Counted from the stretch's first letter, positions 1 to 9,212 are shown. The stretch: DNA of 64,000 nt from Paenarthrobacter aurescens (GCF_025421775.1 NZ_JAOEFX010000001.1:558001-622000), one strand, 5' to 3'. The notes: generated from the letters alone by a model not told the origin. Numbers and translations are program-made.

Positions 1-1902
1 GAACCCGCTCTGATGTTCACTTCCGTCGTCGCAATGGCTGTTGGCGCCATACCCGAAGGACTGCCCGCAGCCGTGTCGGTCACTCTGGCCATCGGTGTGG
101 GAAGGATGGCGAAACGCAGGGCCGTTGTGCGACGCCTCCCCGTCGTCGAAACGTTGGGCAGCACCACCGTCATTTGTTCCGACAAGACGGGAACTTTCAC
201 GGAAAACCAGATGACTGTGGTTGCACTCTGGACACCCACTGCCAGGTACGACCTCACAGGCGTTGGGTATGGCCCGGAGGGATCCGTCAAAAAGCGGGAA
301 ACCCACGGCGGCGACCTCCAAGGGATAACCGTCGGCAACGATGCCGGCTTGCGCTGGTGCCTTATAGCGGGCGCGGCATGCAACGACTCCGCAGTTTTCC
401 AGCAGGACGACGCGTGGCGGGTAAGGGGCGACCCCACGGAGGCAGCGCTGATCGTGGCATCCGGCAAAGGACCCGCCGACGTTAAGGAGTTCCTTTTCCG
501 GAACCCCCGGGTCAGCACCATCCCCTTCACCCACGAACGCCAGTTCATGGCAACGCTCCATAGGGACGGCAGCGCACGTGATGGCGGCCTGTTGCTGGTC
601 AAAGGAAGCGTTGAACGCGTTCTTGAACTCTGCTCCGGGCAAATGGGCAGTGGCGGTGAGGCCGAGCCCCTCGATGTCGAGGCCAGCACACAAGCGGCAG
701 AAGGTCTGGCAGGCCAAGGGCTGCGGGTACTCGCAACAGCAATGATGCGAACCAAAGGCCTATCCCCCATGGATCCTTGCGCCGTGCCCGGTGACCTGAC
801 GTTCACTGGCCTGCAGGCGATGTTCGATCCGCCACGGGAAGCTGCCGCTGCTGCAGTGCGGTCGTGCAGGGCGGCAGGGATCAAGGTCAAGATGATCACC
901 GGCGACCATCCGGGAACGGCCCACGCCATCGCTGCCGCAGTAGGGCTCGACGGCGACAGTGGGAGCATCGTGGTGGGCGCCCGTTTGGAGGGCAAAGGGG
1001 TTGAGGAATTGGCCGGCGTCGTCGAAGAAGCTTCGGTGTTCGCGAGGGTATCTCCGGCACAAAAGCTGCTCCTGATCCATGCGCTGCAGTCCAATGGCCA
1101 CATAGTGGCCATGACTGGCGACGGCGTTAACGACGCCCCCGCCCTTCGCCAGGCAAATGTTGGTATCGCGATGGGCCATGCCGGCACCGAAGTGGCTAAA
1201 GAGGCATCTGACATCGTCCTCGTGGACGACAACTTCGCCACCATTGAAGCCGCTGTCGAAGAGGGCCGCAACGTTTTCGACAACCTGGTCAAATTCATCG
1301 TCTGGACGCTCCCCACGAACATGGGCGAAGGCCTGGTTATTCTGGTGGCCATCATCATGGGTTGGACCCTCCCCATCCTCCCTACCCAGATTTTGTGGAT
1401 CAACATGACCACGGCAGTGGCCCTGGGGCTGATGCTGGCCTTCGAACCCAAGGAGCCGGGACTCATGACCAGGGCTCCCCGTGATCCGGACCGCCCGCTG
1501 CTGACATGGGCGTTGGCGTTCCGGACTTTGCTGGTGTCCGTCCTCCTGGTCAGCGGCACATGGTGGATTTTCGAGTTCGAACTCGCCGGCGGTGCTTCGC
1601 TTGAAGAGGCCCGGACAGCTGCAGTCAACCTGTTCGTCGTCGTCCAACTCTTCTACCTCTTCAGCTGCCGGTCCTTAACCCGATCCGTAGGAAAACTCCG
1701 GCCTTTCAGCAACCACTGGCTGGTCATCGGAGTCCTGGTCCAGCTCGCAGGGCAGGCAGCAATCAGCTACCTCCCCGTCATGAACCATCTCTTCCACACC
1801 GCGCCCCTGACCCCTGACACCTGGTTGCGGATCCTGGGCGTTGGCGTGATCGCTTCTGTGGCAGTGGCCGCGGACAAACGTTTTCGGCGCACCATCATTT
1901 AG
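1..1902 (+). CDS. Cation-transporting P-type ATPase (5' end outside window)
   Basis: Integral membrane ion pump of the P-type ATPase superfamily. The frame is open from base 1, so the N-terminus (M1-M3 and the actuator domain) lies upstream; a full family member is about 900 residues and 633 are present. Visible in order: the PEGLPA motif of membrane helix 4, the phosphorylation motif DKTGT, the nucleotide-binding KGSVERVLELC region, MITGDHPGT, the hinge GDGVNDAPALRQ, and about six C-terminal membrane segments. PEGLP in helix 4 is typical of type II (Ca2+/Na+-type) pumps, close to the CtpF/PMA1-like actinobacterial group, so calcium or another light cation is more likely than a heavy metal. 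The ion is an inference. The small membrane protein gene follows after 8 bases. Confidence 0.93.
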   Translation, partial: EPALMFTSVVAMAVGAIPEGLPAAVSVTLAIGVGRMAKRRAVVRRLPVVETLGSTTVICSDKTGTFTENQMTVVALWTPTARYDLTGVGYGPEGSVKKRETHGGDLQGITVGNDAGLRWCLIAGAACNDSAVFQQDDAWRVRGDPTEAALIVASGKGPADVKEFLFRNPRVSTIPFTHERQFMATLHRDGSARDGGLLLVKGSVERVLELCSGQMGSGGEAEPLDVEASTQAAEGLAGQGLRVLATAMMRTKGLSPMDPCAVPGDLTFTGLQAMFDPPREAAAAAVRSCRAAGIKVKMITGDHPGTAHAIAAAVGLDGDSGSIVVGARLEGKGVEELAGVVEEASVFARVSPAQKLLLIHALQSNGHIVAMTGDGVNDAPALRQANVGIAMGHAGTEVAKEASDIVLVDDNFATIEAAVEEGRNVFDNLVKFIVWTLPTNMGEGLVILVAIIMGWTLPILPTQILWINMTTAVALGLMLAFEPKEPGLMTRAPRDPDRPLLTWALAFRTLLVSVLLVSGTWWIFEFELAGGASLEEARTAAVNLFVVVQLFYLFSCRSLTRSVGKLRPFSNHWLVIGVLVQLAGQAAISYLPVMNHLFHTAPLTPDTWLRILGVGVIASVAVAADKRFRRTII

Positions 1903-1910
1903 GAGGAACG

Positions 1911-2438
1911 ATGATACGAGCGGTGCTGTTACTGGTCCAAGGGTTGGTCGCCATCACATCGATTGCCGGCGGTCTGGTCATGGCCGTGGGGTCGTGGCCG
2001 GGGGTGGACAAGAGCGGCTTGCCGCCCGGGCTTCAACTCCCCGTCGAATACCTGAACGGTTCGCCTTTCAACACCTACCTGGTTCCAGGGCTCCTGCTGA
2101 TGGTTATCGTAGGAGGCCTGCATTCGCTGGCCTTCGTCCTGCTCCTTCGGAGAATTGCTTTGGCCTCACTGGCCTCTGCTGCGGCAGGGTATTCCATCCT
2201 CGTGTGGATCTTCGTTCAAATGGCCCTGATTCCATTCAGTGCACTGCAGGCGGTCTACTTCGGGGCAGGACTGGCAGAAGTAGGACTGCTCCTGCTTCTA
2301 CTTGGAGTAGCCTCGCCACACCCGGCCACAGACACTGGGGTGCAAGCCGGGCCTTTGGGCCCTGTTGGGAACCGGAAAGCGGCCGTAGGATCTCGACATG
2401 ACCGACAAGAACATAGTGCCAGAGGCAGAAGTACTTGA
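1911..2438 (+). CDS. Small membrane protein of unknown function
   Basis: Predicted 175-residue protein with about four hydrophobic segments in the first 140 residues and a polar, probably disordered tail. A good ribosome binding site (aggagg) overlaps the stop codon of the P-type ATPase gene, 8 bases before the ATG, so the two are probably cotranscribed. Its last 41 bases overlap the next gene in another frame, so the C-terminal tail may be constrained mainly by that overlap. I do not recognise the family. A role as a small partner of the pump is possible from position only. Confidence 0.75.
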   Translation: MIRAVLLLVQGLVAITSIAGGLVMAVGSWPGVDKSGLPPGLQLPVEYLNGSPFNTYLVPGLLLMVIVGGLHSLAFVLLLRRIALASLASAAAGYSILVWIFVQMALIPFSALQAVYFGAGLAEVGLLLLLLGVASPHPATDTGVQAGPLGPVGNRKAAVGSRHDRQEHSARGRST

Positions 2439-2868
2439 AACGGAAGATTGCTGGAGGCTCCTCGGCGAGACCACCATCGGGCGTCTTTCAGTGATCGTCA
2501 ACGGCCATCCCGATATCTTTCCCGTAAATTTCGCGGTGGACAACAAGACGATAGTCTTTCGAACCGGACCGGGAACAAAACAGTGGGCCATGGAAGATGA
2601 CGCCGTGGTAGCAATCGAAACGGACTCCGTGAGCGCCGAGTTCGGTATCGCCTGGAGCGTTGTGGTGAAAGGCGGCGTTGAAGAAGCGGGATCGGAGGGC
2701 CCCCGTCTTGACGAAATCAGGCGTGCCCTCTTCCCGTGGCAGGGAGTGGGCCAGGACCACCTCTTCAGGATCGTTCCGGATTCAGTAACCGGGAGACGAT
2801 TCGACCTTTCAGCACCTATGTCGCTTACGACTCCACTCAACGACGCAACACGGGCCGGTCTGGAATAG
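2398..2868 (+). CDS. Pyridoxamine 5'-phosphate oxidase family protein
   Basis: Predicted 156-residue cytoplasmic flavin- or F420-binding split-barrel protein. The N-terminal part (CWRLLGETTIGRLSV, then DIFPVNFAVD and IVFRTGPGTK) is the usual pattern of the Pyridox_ox_2 group, common in actinobacteria, which uses FMN or F420 rather than acting as a true PdxH. It starts inside the end of the preceding membrane protein gene, which points to translational coupling. The substrate cannot be told from the sequence. Family assignment is firm; function is not. Confidence 0.88.
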   Translation: MTDKNIVPEAEVLETEDCWRLLGETTIGRLSVIVNGHPDIFPVNFAVDNKTIVFRTGPGTKQWAMEDDAVVAIETDSVSAEFGIAWSVVVKGGVEEAGSEGPRLDEIRRALFPWQGVGQDHLFRIVPDSVTGRRFDLSAPMSLTTPLNDATRAGLE

Positions 2869-2880
2869 TCCAGTACGACC

Positions 2881-3848
2881 TTGAAAAATCAGGTGGCACC
2901 TCCCAACACCGGAACAGTCTTGTCAGCAGACCGGCTGGTCAAGAGATTCGGTGACCTGACCGCCGTCGACGACGTCTCCTTCATCATCCGCCCCGGCGAG
3001 ACTTACGGCCTCCTGGGCCCGAACGGTGCCGGAAAGACCACCATTATCTCCATGGTCGCCGGCCTGATCCCCGCCGATTCCGGGTCAGTAGACGTGGCCG
3101 GCACCCGGATGGACCCTGCGGGAACTGCGGCAAAGCGCCATCTGGGTTTGGTACCGCAGGAGCTCGCCATTTATCCGGATCTGTCGGCCGCGAAAACCTG
3201 AACTTCTTCGGCAGGCTCCAAGGACTGGGGCGGAAAGAACTGGCCTCCAGGGTGGACTCAGTCCTGGATCTCCTCGGGCTGGCCGAACGTGCGGGTGAGC
3301 AAACCAAAAAGTACTCCGGTGGAATGAAACGTCGTTTGAACATTGGTATCGGTCTGCTGCACCGCCCCCGATTGCTGATCCTCGACGAACCGACGGTTGG
3401 TGTCGACCCGCAGTCCCGCAACTCAATTCTTGAGGCGGTGGGAAACCTGTCATCGGAGGGTACGGCTGTCCTTTACACGACCCACTACATGGAAGAGGCC
3501 GAGCGCCTTTGTGATCGGATTGCCATTCTTGATCAGGGCCGGGTCCAGGCCGAAGGAACCAGGGACGAACTCATAACACTAACCGGTGGACTGGACCAGA
3601 TCACCCTTGTGGGGACCGGACGGATCACGGCGGCGGCTGAAGCACTCCGGTCACTCGACGGCGTTCATCGCGTCACCGATTCAGGGGGAACCGGGTTGAT
3701 GCTCACCGTTACGGACGGGGCCGCCCTGCTTGCAGGGATTGTCACCACTGCCGCCCGCTCAGGAATGACCATGGCTTCGGTCGCCGTGACGCGACCGGAC
3801 CTCGAATCGGTTTTCCTGCATTTGACCGGCAAAGCGCTCAGGGACTGA
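2881..3848 (+). pseudogene. ABC transporter ATP-binding protein, interrupted by a one-base frameshift
   Basis: The first part (2881-3201, TTG start) contains the Walker A motif GPNGAGKTT and reads through LVPQELAIYPDLS. The frame then breaks near 3188-3192: the bases ctgtcggccgcgaaaacc need one more C to read LSARENL. The rest continues in another frame to 3848 with the signature YSGGMKRRLNIG, Walker B LLILDEPTVGVD, and the H-loop in TTHYMEEAERL. It is the ATPase of an ABC-2 type exporter whose two permeases follow directly. Either the gene is inactive in this strain or a C was lost in sequencing or assembly; the neighbouring permeases are intact, which favours a recent change or an error. 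Confidence 0.85.
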
Positions 3849-3850
3849 CC

Positions 3851-5023
3851 ATGCGGGCGCTCTGGACCATGGTCGGCAATGATTTTCGTCAACGCCTGAG
3901 GGATAAGTCAGTGCTCATCTTCTCACTCATCGTCCCGTTGGCACTGATGGGCGTGCTGAGCCTGGCTTTTGGCCGACTGGGTACCGGCAGCGTCGACCTG
4001 CAACCAGCCACGGTCGTAGTGAGCGTCGAAGACTCCGGCCCGCTCGGAGCTGCGCTGCTGGATTCACTGGGGTCCACAGAAGCCATGAAGGTCACTGTCC
4101 GTGAGGTGTCACCAGATGCCGTGAGCTCGGAAACCCGCACGTCGGGCGCCGCCTTGGGACTGGTCATCCCGGCCGGTTTCAGTTCCGCCCTGGCTACCGG
4201 GCGGCCATCCACCCTCCAACTGATCGAAGGCAGCGGCTCAGTCCTCGAGACGAGTGTCCTGATCTCAATCGTGACTGGAATCGTGGAGCGGTTCACTGCC
4301 GCGTCGGTAACGGAGACGGCTGCGGGACTAGGTGGGATCTCCCCTGATATGGCAGCGGGCATTGGGCGTATCGCGGTGTCCGGCGAACCAATCCTCCAAG
4401 TAAGGGAAGGAGTTGCCGCAACGGGTCAGTTGTCACTTCGGGCCGGCCTGGTCGCCGGTCAGACGGGTTTGTTCCTCTTGTTCACGGTCGGGTTCGGTGT
4501 CCTTGGACTGTTGGCGGAAAAGGAGCAGGGAACACTCGGCCGGATCAGATCCACAGCTGTGCCGCAGTGGACCGTCGTTGCCGCCAAAGCTGTTGTTGGT
4601 TTCTCTCTGGGTGTCGCCGCCAGTGCCGTGCTGCTTGCAAGCGGCACGCTCCTTTTCGGCGTTGACTTCGGGTCCCCTGCCGTTGTGGTCTTGCTGGTCC
4701 TCGCTGCAGCGGCCGCAGCCACCAGCTTGACCTTCATTGTGGCCAAGGTGGTTCGGTCAGCCGAGCAGGCCAACGTGGCGCAATCCATAATTGCCATGGT
4801 GTTGGGTATCGCGGGGGGCGCCTTCTTTCCCATCCAGGCGTCAGGATTCATGGCGGTCCTCATGGACCTGAACCCGGTAGGAGCCTTCATCCGGGGCTTG
4901 GGAATCTCGGCCGGTGGCGGCGGCGTCGCAGAAGTCGCCGTGCCCTTGATGACGATGTGGGGATTCGCGGCCGCATGCATCCTCACGGCCCGCTTCCTGC
5001 CGGACCGGGGTGCCAAGGCGTGA
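3851..5023 (+). CDS. ABC-2 type transporter permease
   Basis: Predicted 390-residue inner-membrane permease. One N-terminal membrane helix (about residues 20-42) is followed by a large extracytoplasmic domain of roughly 170 residues, then five or six helices in the C-terminal half containing the EKEQGTLGRIRSTAVP cytoplasmic loop typical of ABC-2 permeases. It starts 2 bases after the stop of the ATP-binding gene and its stop overlaps the GTG of the next permease, so the three form one operon for a drug, lipid or peptide exporter. The cargo cannot be inferred. Confidence 0.9.
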   Translation: MRALWTMVGNDFRQRLRDKSVLIFSLIVPLALMGVLSLAFGRLGTGSVDLQPATVVVSVEDSGPLGAALLDSLGSTEAMKVTVREVSPDAVSSETRTSGAALGLVIPAGFSSALATGRPSTLQLIEGSGSVLETSVLISIVTGIVERFTAASVTETAAGLGGISPDMAAGIGRIAVSGEPILQVREGVAATGQLSLRAGLVAGQTGLFLLFTVGFGVLGLLAEKEQGTLGRIRSTAVPQWTVVAAKAVVGFSLGVAASAVLLASGTLLFGVDFGSPAVVVLLVLAAAAAATSLTFIVAKVVRSAEQANVAQSIIAMVLGIAGGAFFPIQASGFMAVLMDLNPVGAFIRGLGISAGGGGVAEVAVPLMTMWGFAAACILTARFLPDRGAKA

Positions 5024-6186
5024 AAGTGATCTTTGCCATCGCCGGCGTGGAAGTGCGGCGCTTCCTGCGGGACCGATCCAACATTTTCTTCGTCTTCATC
5101 TTCCCGCTCCTTTTAATCCTGTTGTTGGGCACCCAGTTCGGCTCCAGCAACAGCGAAACCCGGGTTGCATTGGGCGGTGTTTCCGGCACGGTTCTGGAAA
5201 CGGCGATATCGGAACAGTTGGAAGCCGACGGCATGCAGGTGGAATCCGGTACTGCGCAAGTGGTGCGCGAACAACTGGGGCGCGGAAGGGCCGACGTCGG
5301 GGTCATCATCAGCCCCGAAGCGGCCGCCGCGTTCAATGACGGACGGGTAACGGATCTGGAAATTCTGACGGCATCGCAGGCTTCGGCCCAAGCGGCATTG
5401 CAGGAGGTCAAGGGCTCCCTGATGGCCATCAGCGTACGGCACAGCCAGCGCGCCGCCTTGGAACAGGCAGGCCTGCCAGCAGAGGCCGCGGCATCCGCCT
5501 TGGCCCAGGCGAAAGAAGCTGTTCAGGCACCCCGGGTAGACATTGTGGACACCGACAACACCTCCCAGGAGTTCCGCGGACTCGGAGTCTTCGATCTTGG
5601 GGCGGTACAGCAACTGCTGCTGTTCATCTTCCTCAGCTCCCTCACCGGTGCCGCCACACTGATCCAGGGACGCCGGTTCGGTGTCATCCCGCGCACCATG
5701 GCGGCGCCCGTGACCAGCGGTCAGACAATCATCGGCCAGGCAGTGGGAAGGTTTGGGATCGCCTCGGTTCAAGGTGCATACATCCTGGTTGGCACTGCTC
5801 TGCTCTTCGGCGTCGATTGGGGCAACCTCTGGCTCACCGCCCTGGTCCTGCTGGCCTTCAGCGCGGTTGCGGCCGCAGCGGCCATGATTATCGGCTCGCT
5901 CTTGGATCACGACGGCGCCGCGACAGGGATCGGCATAGGCGCAGGTCTCGTACTGGCTGGTCTGGGCGGCTGCATGGTGCCTCCGGAGTTCTTCGGCGAA
6001 CCACTCCAATCACTATCGTGGCTCACCCCGCACCGGTGGGCATATGACGCCCTGGCCGCCATCCAGCGGCGGGACGCCTCCTTCTCCGACATCCTGCCTG
6101 GCCTGGGCGTTCTGGCAGGGATGGCCGCGGTTCTCCTCTTTTGTGGTGCATGGTTCCTCCGGCGCAGCCTCCGAAGGGCGCTGTGA
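5020..6186 (+). CDS. ABC-2 type transporter permease
   Basis: Second permease of the exporter, 388 residues. I chose GTG at 5020, which overlaps the upstream TGA as GTGA; an ATG further upstream would add 21 residues of the overlapping gene read in the wrong frame. The layout matches its neighbour: an N-terminal helix (FVFIFPLLLILLLG), a large outer domain with an Ala/Gln-rich helical stretch near residues 145-180, and a C-terminal bundle of five or six helices. The two permeases probably form a heterodimer with the frameshifted ATPase. Its stop again overlaps the next start. Confidence 0.9.
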   Translation: MKVIFAIAGVEVRRFLRDRSNIFFVFIFPLLLILLLGTQFGSSNSETRVALGGVSGTVLETAISEQLEADGMQVESGTAQVVREQLGRGRADVGVIISPEAAAAFNDGRVTDLEILTASQASAQAALQEVKGSLMAISVRHSQRAALEQAGLPAEAAASALAQAKEAVQAPRVDIVDTDNTSQEFRGLGVFDLGAVQQLLLFIFLSSLTGAATLIQGRRFGVIPRTMAAPVTSGQTIIGQAVGRFGIASVQGAYILVGTALLFGVDWGNLWLTALVLLAFSAVAAAAAMIIGSLLDHDGAATGIGIGAGLVLAGLGGCMVPPEFFGEPLQSLSWLTPHRWAYDALAAIQRRDASFSDILPGLGVLAGMAAVLLFCGAWFLRRSLRRAL

Positions 6187-6551
6187 CCACGGTCCTGCCC
6201 GCGGAAGCTGTTGCCTTCTTCAATGGATCCCCTCAAGGCCTCGCGATCTGCGACGCGGTCTTTGCCGTAGCCAGTGGCCTGGGTGCCATCCAGGTCCGCG
6301 TCTCCAAGAGCCAGATTGCCCTCCGGCGGCATCGTGGGTTTGCCTACTTGTGGCGACCGGACAAGTACATCCATTCCGGGGTACCTGCCGTACTGTCGTT
6401 GGCGTTGCCCCATGAGCTCGACTCCCCCAGGTTCAAGGAAATAGCTCATCCTGCTCCTTCCGTGTGGATGCATCACATGGAACTTCACGATCCCGCCCAG
6501 GTTGATGCCGAAGTTACGCAGTGGATCAGGGAAGCCTTTGAGGCGGCATAG
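6183..6551 (+). CDS. DUF5655-like protein
   Basis: Predicted 122-residue cytoplasmic protein that starts with GTG overlapping the permease stop (GTGA), which suggests translational coupling with the exporter genes. The stretch IQVRVSKSQIALRRHRGFA followed by a terminal WIREAFEAA resembles DUF5655-type proteins, often found as small stand-alone proteins in actinobacteria. No catalytic motif is evident. No functional link to the exporter is known; the association rests on the overlap alone. Confidence 0.7.
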   Translation: MTTVLPAEAVAFFNGSPQGLAICDAVFAVASGLGAIQVRVSKSQIALRRHRGFAYLWRPDKYIHSGVPAVLSLALPHELDSPRFKEIAHPAPSVWMHHMELHDPAQVDAEVTQWIREAFEAA

Positions 6552-6644
6552 CGGCCGTGCCGAACGTTTGCGTAGCACGCGCCTGCCCGCTTTTAGAGTC
6601 GTTCGGCCCTACTGACGGCAGCCCGATCAGGGAAGTCTTGAGGT

Positions 6645-7115
6645 ATGAGCATCCTCGACCAGCAACCCGCCCTGATTCGAACCTCCGAGCAACCCACTGC
6701 AGTGGTCCGCGAGCGGGTCCCCATGGCGAAATTGACGGAATTCTTCGGCCGCGCATTTGGCGCTGCCATGGCGGCTGCCCAAGCCCAGAACGCCAGCCCC
6801 ACGGGACCCCCGTTCGCCATGTACCACGGGATGCCAACCGACTCCGTCGACGTAGAGGCCGGCTTCCCGGTGACACCGAATTTCTCCGCTGCCGGAGAGG
6901 TTATCAGCGGAAAGTTGCCGGAGTCGGACGCCCTCGAAGCTGTGCATAAGGGACCTTACGACACTCTTGAGCAGACGTACGCGCTCATCCTCGAGCGAAT
7001 GAGTGCGGAAGGTTTAACACCCTCAGACACCATGTGGGAGTTCTATCTGAGTGACCCCGAAAAGGAACCGGACCCTGCCAAGTGGCAGACGCGTGTTGTC
7101 TGGCCCGTCATCTGA
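6645..7115 (+). CDS. GyrI-like / AraC effector-binding domain protein
   Basis: Predicted 156-residue protein made of a single SOUL/GyrI-like effector-binding domain without a DNA-binding part. Recognisable features are the early PTAVVRERVPMAKLTEFFG segment, the central PPFAMYHGMP strand, and the ending WEFYLSDPEKEPDPAKWQT. Such stand-alone domains bind small hydrophobic or cationic ligands, and some hydrolyse or sequester toxic compounds. Position behind a drug-type ABC exporter would fit xenobiotic binding, but that is inference. There is a 93-base gap from the preceding gene. Confidence 0.82.
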   Translation: MSILDQQPALIRTSEQPTAVVRERVPMAKLTEFFGRAFGAAMAAAQAQNASPTGPPFAMYHGMPTDSVDVEAGFPVTPNFSAAGEVISGKLPESDALEAVHKGPYDTLEQTYALILERMSAEGLTPSDTMWEFYLSDPEKEPDPAKWQTRVVWPVI

Positions 7116-7184
7116 GCAGCCCGGACACTCCCGATCATGAGAATCCCAGCGAATAGCCTGCGAAAAGGCGGGCGGGGGCACCAC

Positions 7185-7526
7185 GTGAATCACCGGGCAG
7201 CCACCGTTCATGGAGGACGCTCCCAGGACATTGGAAAACTGCAGTTGGTGGTCAAGGTGGAGACGGCTTTCCCGGCCGCGTGCATCATTGTCCGCGGACA
7301 AATTTCAACCCGGAGCATCCTGGTCATTTACGCCGCTGCGCGCAGGATCAATGCTGCCGTTCCAGGTGCCGATATTGCCGTGGACCTCGGCCACGCCGGC
7401 ATCGCTGCCGAGGCTTTGGAACAACTCATGGACGTTGCTGACCGCGGCTTGCTCCCCGACTCGGTGGATCCCTCCCGCCTTCCGTGCCACCTCCGGATTC
7501 TGGAGTCCTCAGGGCAATTGGCATGA
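7185..7526 (+). CDS. STAS-like domain protein (tentative)
   Basis: A 113-residue open frame from the GTG at 7185, with a G-rich possible ribosome binding site just before it; an ATG at 7137 in the same frame would add 16 residues. The pattern of a hydrophobic strand (ACIIVRGQIS), an amphipathic helix (YAAARRINAAVPG), then IAVDLGHAGIAAEALEQL resembles the alternating fold of STAS/anti-sigma-antagonist domains, but no conserved phosphorylatable Ser motif is clear. An overlapping frame at 7210-7587 is also open, so coding is likely but not certain. Confidence 0.5.
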   Translation: MNHRAATVHGGRSQDIGKLQLVVKVETAFPAACIIVRGQISTRSILVIYAAARRINAAVPGADIAVDLGHAGIAAEALEQLMDVADRGLLPDSVDPSRLPCHLRILESSGQLA

Positions 7527-7565
7527 CTGTGCATTAACCCAAACGCATCGAAAGCAGGCAGCATT

Positions 7566-8435
7566 ATGGGCAATGAAGACGCCATAGCCGTTGGCATCAA
7601 GGACTCCACCCAGAGCGAAGCAGCCCTGGTCTGGGCGGCACGTCGTGCCGAACAACGAAGAGTGCCGCTGACCATAGTGCACGTCATCGATGACAGGTGG
7701 CTGATTGAACCTTCAGCGTGGCGGGATTCCCTCAAGCGTTCAGGCGAGAAGTTGTTGGAGGCTGCATCGGCCCGTATCGGTGAGCGATTCCACATCACCG
7801 TCACCACCGAACTCTTGAGCGGGAGCGTGGCCGCATCTTTGGGGCAGTACGCCCGGAAGACCTCCTTAATGGTCGTCGGTTCGGGTAGCCCCCACCTTGG
7901 CGGCACACTCACGGATCGTGCCCTTCAAATAGCCGGCGCCTCCGAAGGGCCTGTGGCAGTTGTCGGTGCAACTGACGATTACCAGGACAGGCACGGCGTC
8001 GTTGTTGGCGTTGATGGTTCCGAGCACGCCCTCAAAGCCGTTGCATTCGCCGCCGCGGAGGCAGACCGCGATGGACAGGAACTCACGGTGCTCCATGCCT
8101 ACCGGGCGCCCGACCCACAGATCGACGCCGGGTTGGCACCAGCTGAACTTCGGCGGCTCATCAGCGACCAAGAGCGCCTCATCCTCGCGGAGACAGTTGC
8201 AGGGTTGAGCGTTTCCTATCCCGATCTGCCTGTGAAGAAGGTGTCGGAGCCGCACAAAGAGCCCGTCGGCGCCTTGGTGGAGGCGTCAGCCAACGCAAGG
8301 TTGCTTGTTCTGGGCAGCCGTGGGCGAGGTGGATTCTCGCGGCTGCTGCTGGGCTCCACCGCGCACGGTGTCTTGACGCATTTGACGTGCCCAACCATCG
8401 TCATTCCGCCAGAGCCTGCTGCGGATAACCGCTAG
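7566..8435 (+). CDS. Universal stress protein, two UspA domains
   Basis: Predicted 289-residue cytoplasmic protein with tandem UspA domains, about residues 1-135 and 138-285. The second domain carries the full ATP-binding signature: VVGVDGSEHALKAV at its start and GSRGRGGFSRLLLGSTAHG near the end. The first copy has GIKDSTQSEAAL and a degenerate GSGSPHLGGTLTDRAL, so it may have lost nucleotide binding. Proteins of this two-domain type are usually induced by hypoxia, starvation or redox stress in actinobacteria. A gaaagcagg ribosome binding site precedes the ATG. Confidence 0.93.
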   Translation: MGNEDAIAVGIKDSTQSEAALVWAARRAEQRRVPLTIVHVIDDRWLIEPSAWRDSLKRSGEKLLEAASARIGERFHITVTTELLSGSVAASLGQYARKTSLMVVGSGSPHLGGTLTDRALQIAGASEGPVAVVGATDDYQDRHGVVVGVDGSEHALKAVAFAAAEADRDGQELTVLHAYRAPDPQIDAGLAPAELRRLISDQERLILAETVAGLSVSYPDLPVKKVSEPHKEPVGALVEASANARLLVLGSRGRGGFSRLLLGSTAHGVLTHLTCPTIVIPPEPAADNR

Positions 8436-8468
8436 GCCGGGCAAGACGCTATCTACGGGAGGTTCATC

Positions 8469-8828
8469 GTGACTGAGGTACTGAGGTACGAGGTTGGATC
8501 CGGGACCGTGCTGGTTGAAGTCGACGACGACAGCTATGGAGTGGATCACCCGGCCCGGAATGAGCAAGGCATCTTGAACGTCGACAGGCGTCTGGAGGAC
8601 GCCTTGGCCAGTGTCCGCCCAGCTGCCGTTGCTGCACTGGAGTCCATGCGGGAACTCGCTCCGGAGCACATGGAGATTGAGTTCGGAATCAAGCTCGCCG
8701 GGGATGCCGGCGCCTTGATAGCGAAATCGTGCCCGGAGGGACACTTCATCGTACGAATGTCCTGGTCCACGGAACACCGTCATGCTGGTGGGACCGAGCT
8801 AAACGAACATGCCGATGCACTTCACTAA
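8469..8828 (+). CDS. CU044_2847 family protein (trypsin-co-occurring domain 1)
   Basis: Predicted 119-residue protein with GTG start and ribosome binding site gggagg. The whole length fits the CU044_2847/Trypco1 pattern: a beta-rich start (VEVDDDSYGV), a helix with LEDALASVRPAAVAAL, and the closing MEIEFGIKLAGDAGALIA followed by HFIVRMSW. Family members are typically encoded next to a trypsin-like peptidase and are thought to assist or restrain such effectors in biological-conflict or sensing systems. No peptidase gene is present on either side here, so this copy is an orphan. Confidence 0.75.
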   Translation: MTEVLRYEVGSGTVLVEVDDDSYGVDHPARNEQGILNVDRRLEDALASVRPAAVAALESMRELAPEHMEIEFGIKLAGDAGALIAKSCPEGHFIVRMSWSTEHRHAGGTELNEHADALH

Positions 8829-8930
8829 AAGTCGTGCGGCCAATCACCTTTAGGGGGCAACGCCCTGTTCATCGAGCAACTACCTAGATAAACTAGCTTC
8901 TCTACAGTGGAAATTTATTTAGGGTTGGAC

Positions 8931-9212
8931 ATGAATATCTTCGACCAGCAAGCGCTCACGCAAGGCGTCATCGAGTTCCTCGACCTCGACCTGAACGAAG
9001 TTTGGGTGGCGCAGTTGGCCGTGGGTGGCAACGCGGGATTCTCTGAGTTCTATGCCTACTGCCGTTCTGACGGCACGCTCACCCATCAGGACCGGGACGC
9101 AGTTTCGCACGCCGTTAATGAGCTCGTGGCGGACCTGGGAGGCTCTCTGCGAGTGCCCTACAGCATGGACGAGGAGACCCGGCCACAGGGGGCACCTCTT
9201 CCGGGGAGTTGA
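8931..9212 (+). CDS. Hypothetical protein
   Basis: A 93-residue acidic open frame from ATG 8931; an in-frame GTG at 8907 would add eight residues. I prefer the ATG because agggttgg stands just before it. The composition looks like a real protein: hydrophobic pattern in VIEFLDLDLNEVWVAQLAVG, then SEFYAYCRSDGTLTHQDRD. I do not recognise the family. It lies between the Trypco1-type gene and the TerC riboswitch on the same strand. Confidence 0.55.
   Translation: MNIFDQQALTQGVIEFLDLDLNEVWVAQLAVGGNAGFSEFYAYCRSDGTLTHQDRDAVSHAVNELVADLGGSLRVPYSMDEETRPQGAPLPGS

Noticed and set aside
760..1647. Long minus-strand open frame (295 codons) inside the P-type ATPase gene
   Set aside because: It is antisense to clear ATPase motifs, rich in His, Arg and Gln in a way typical of high-GC shadows, and has no family features.
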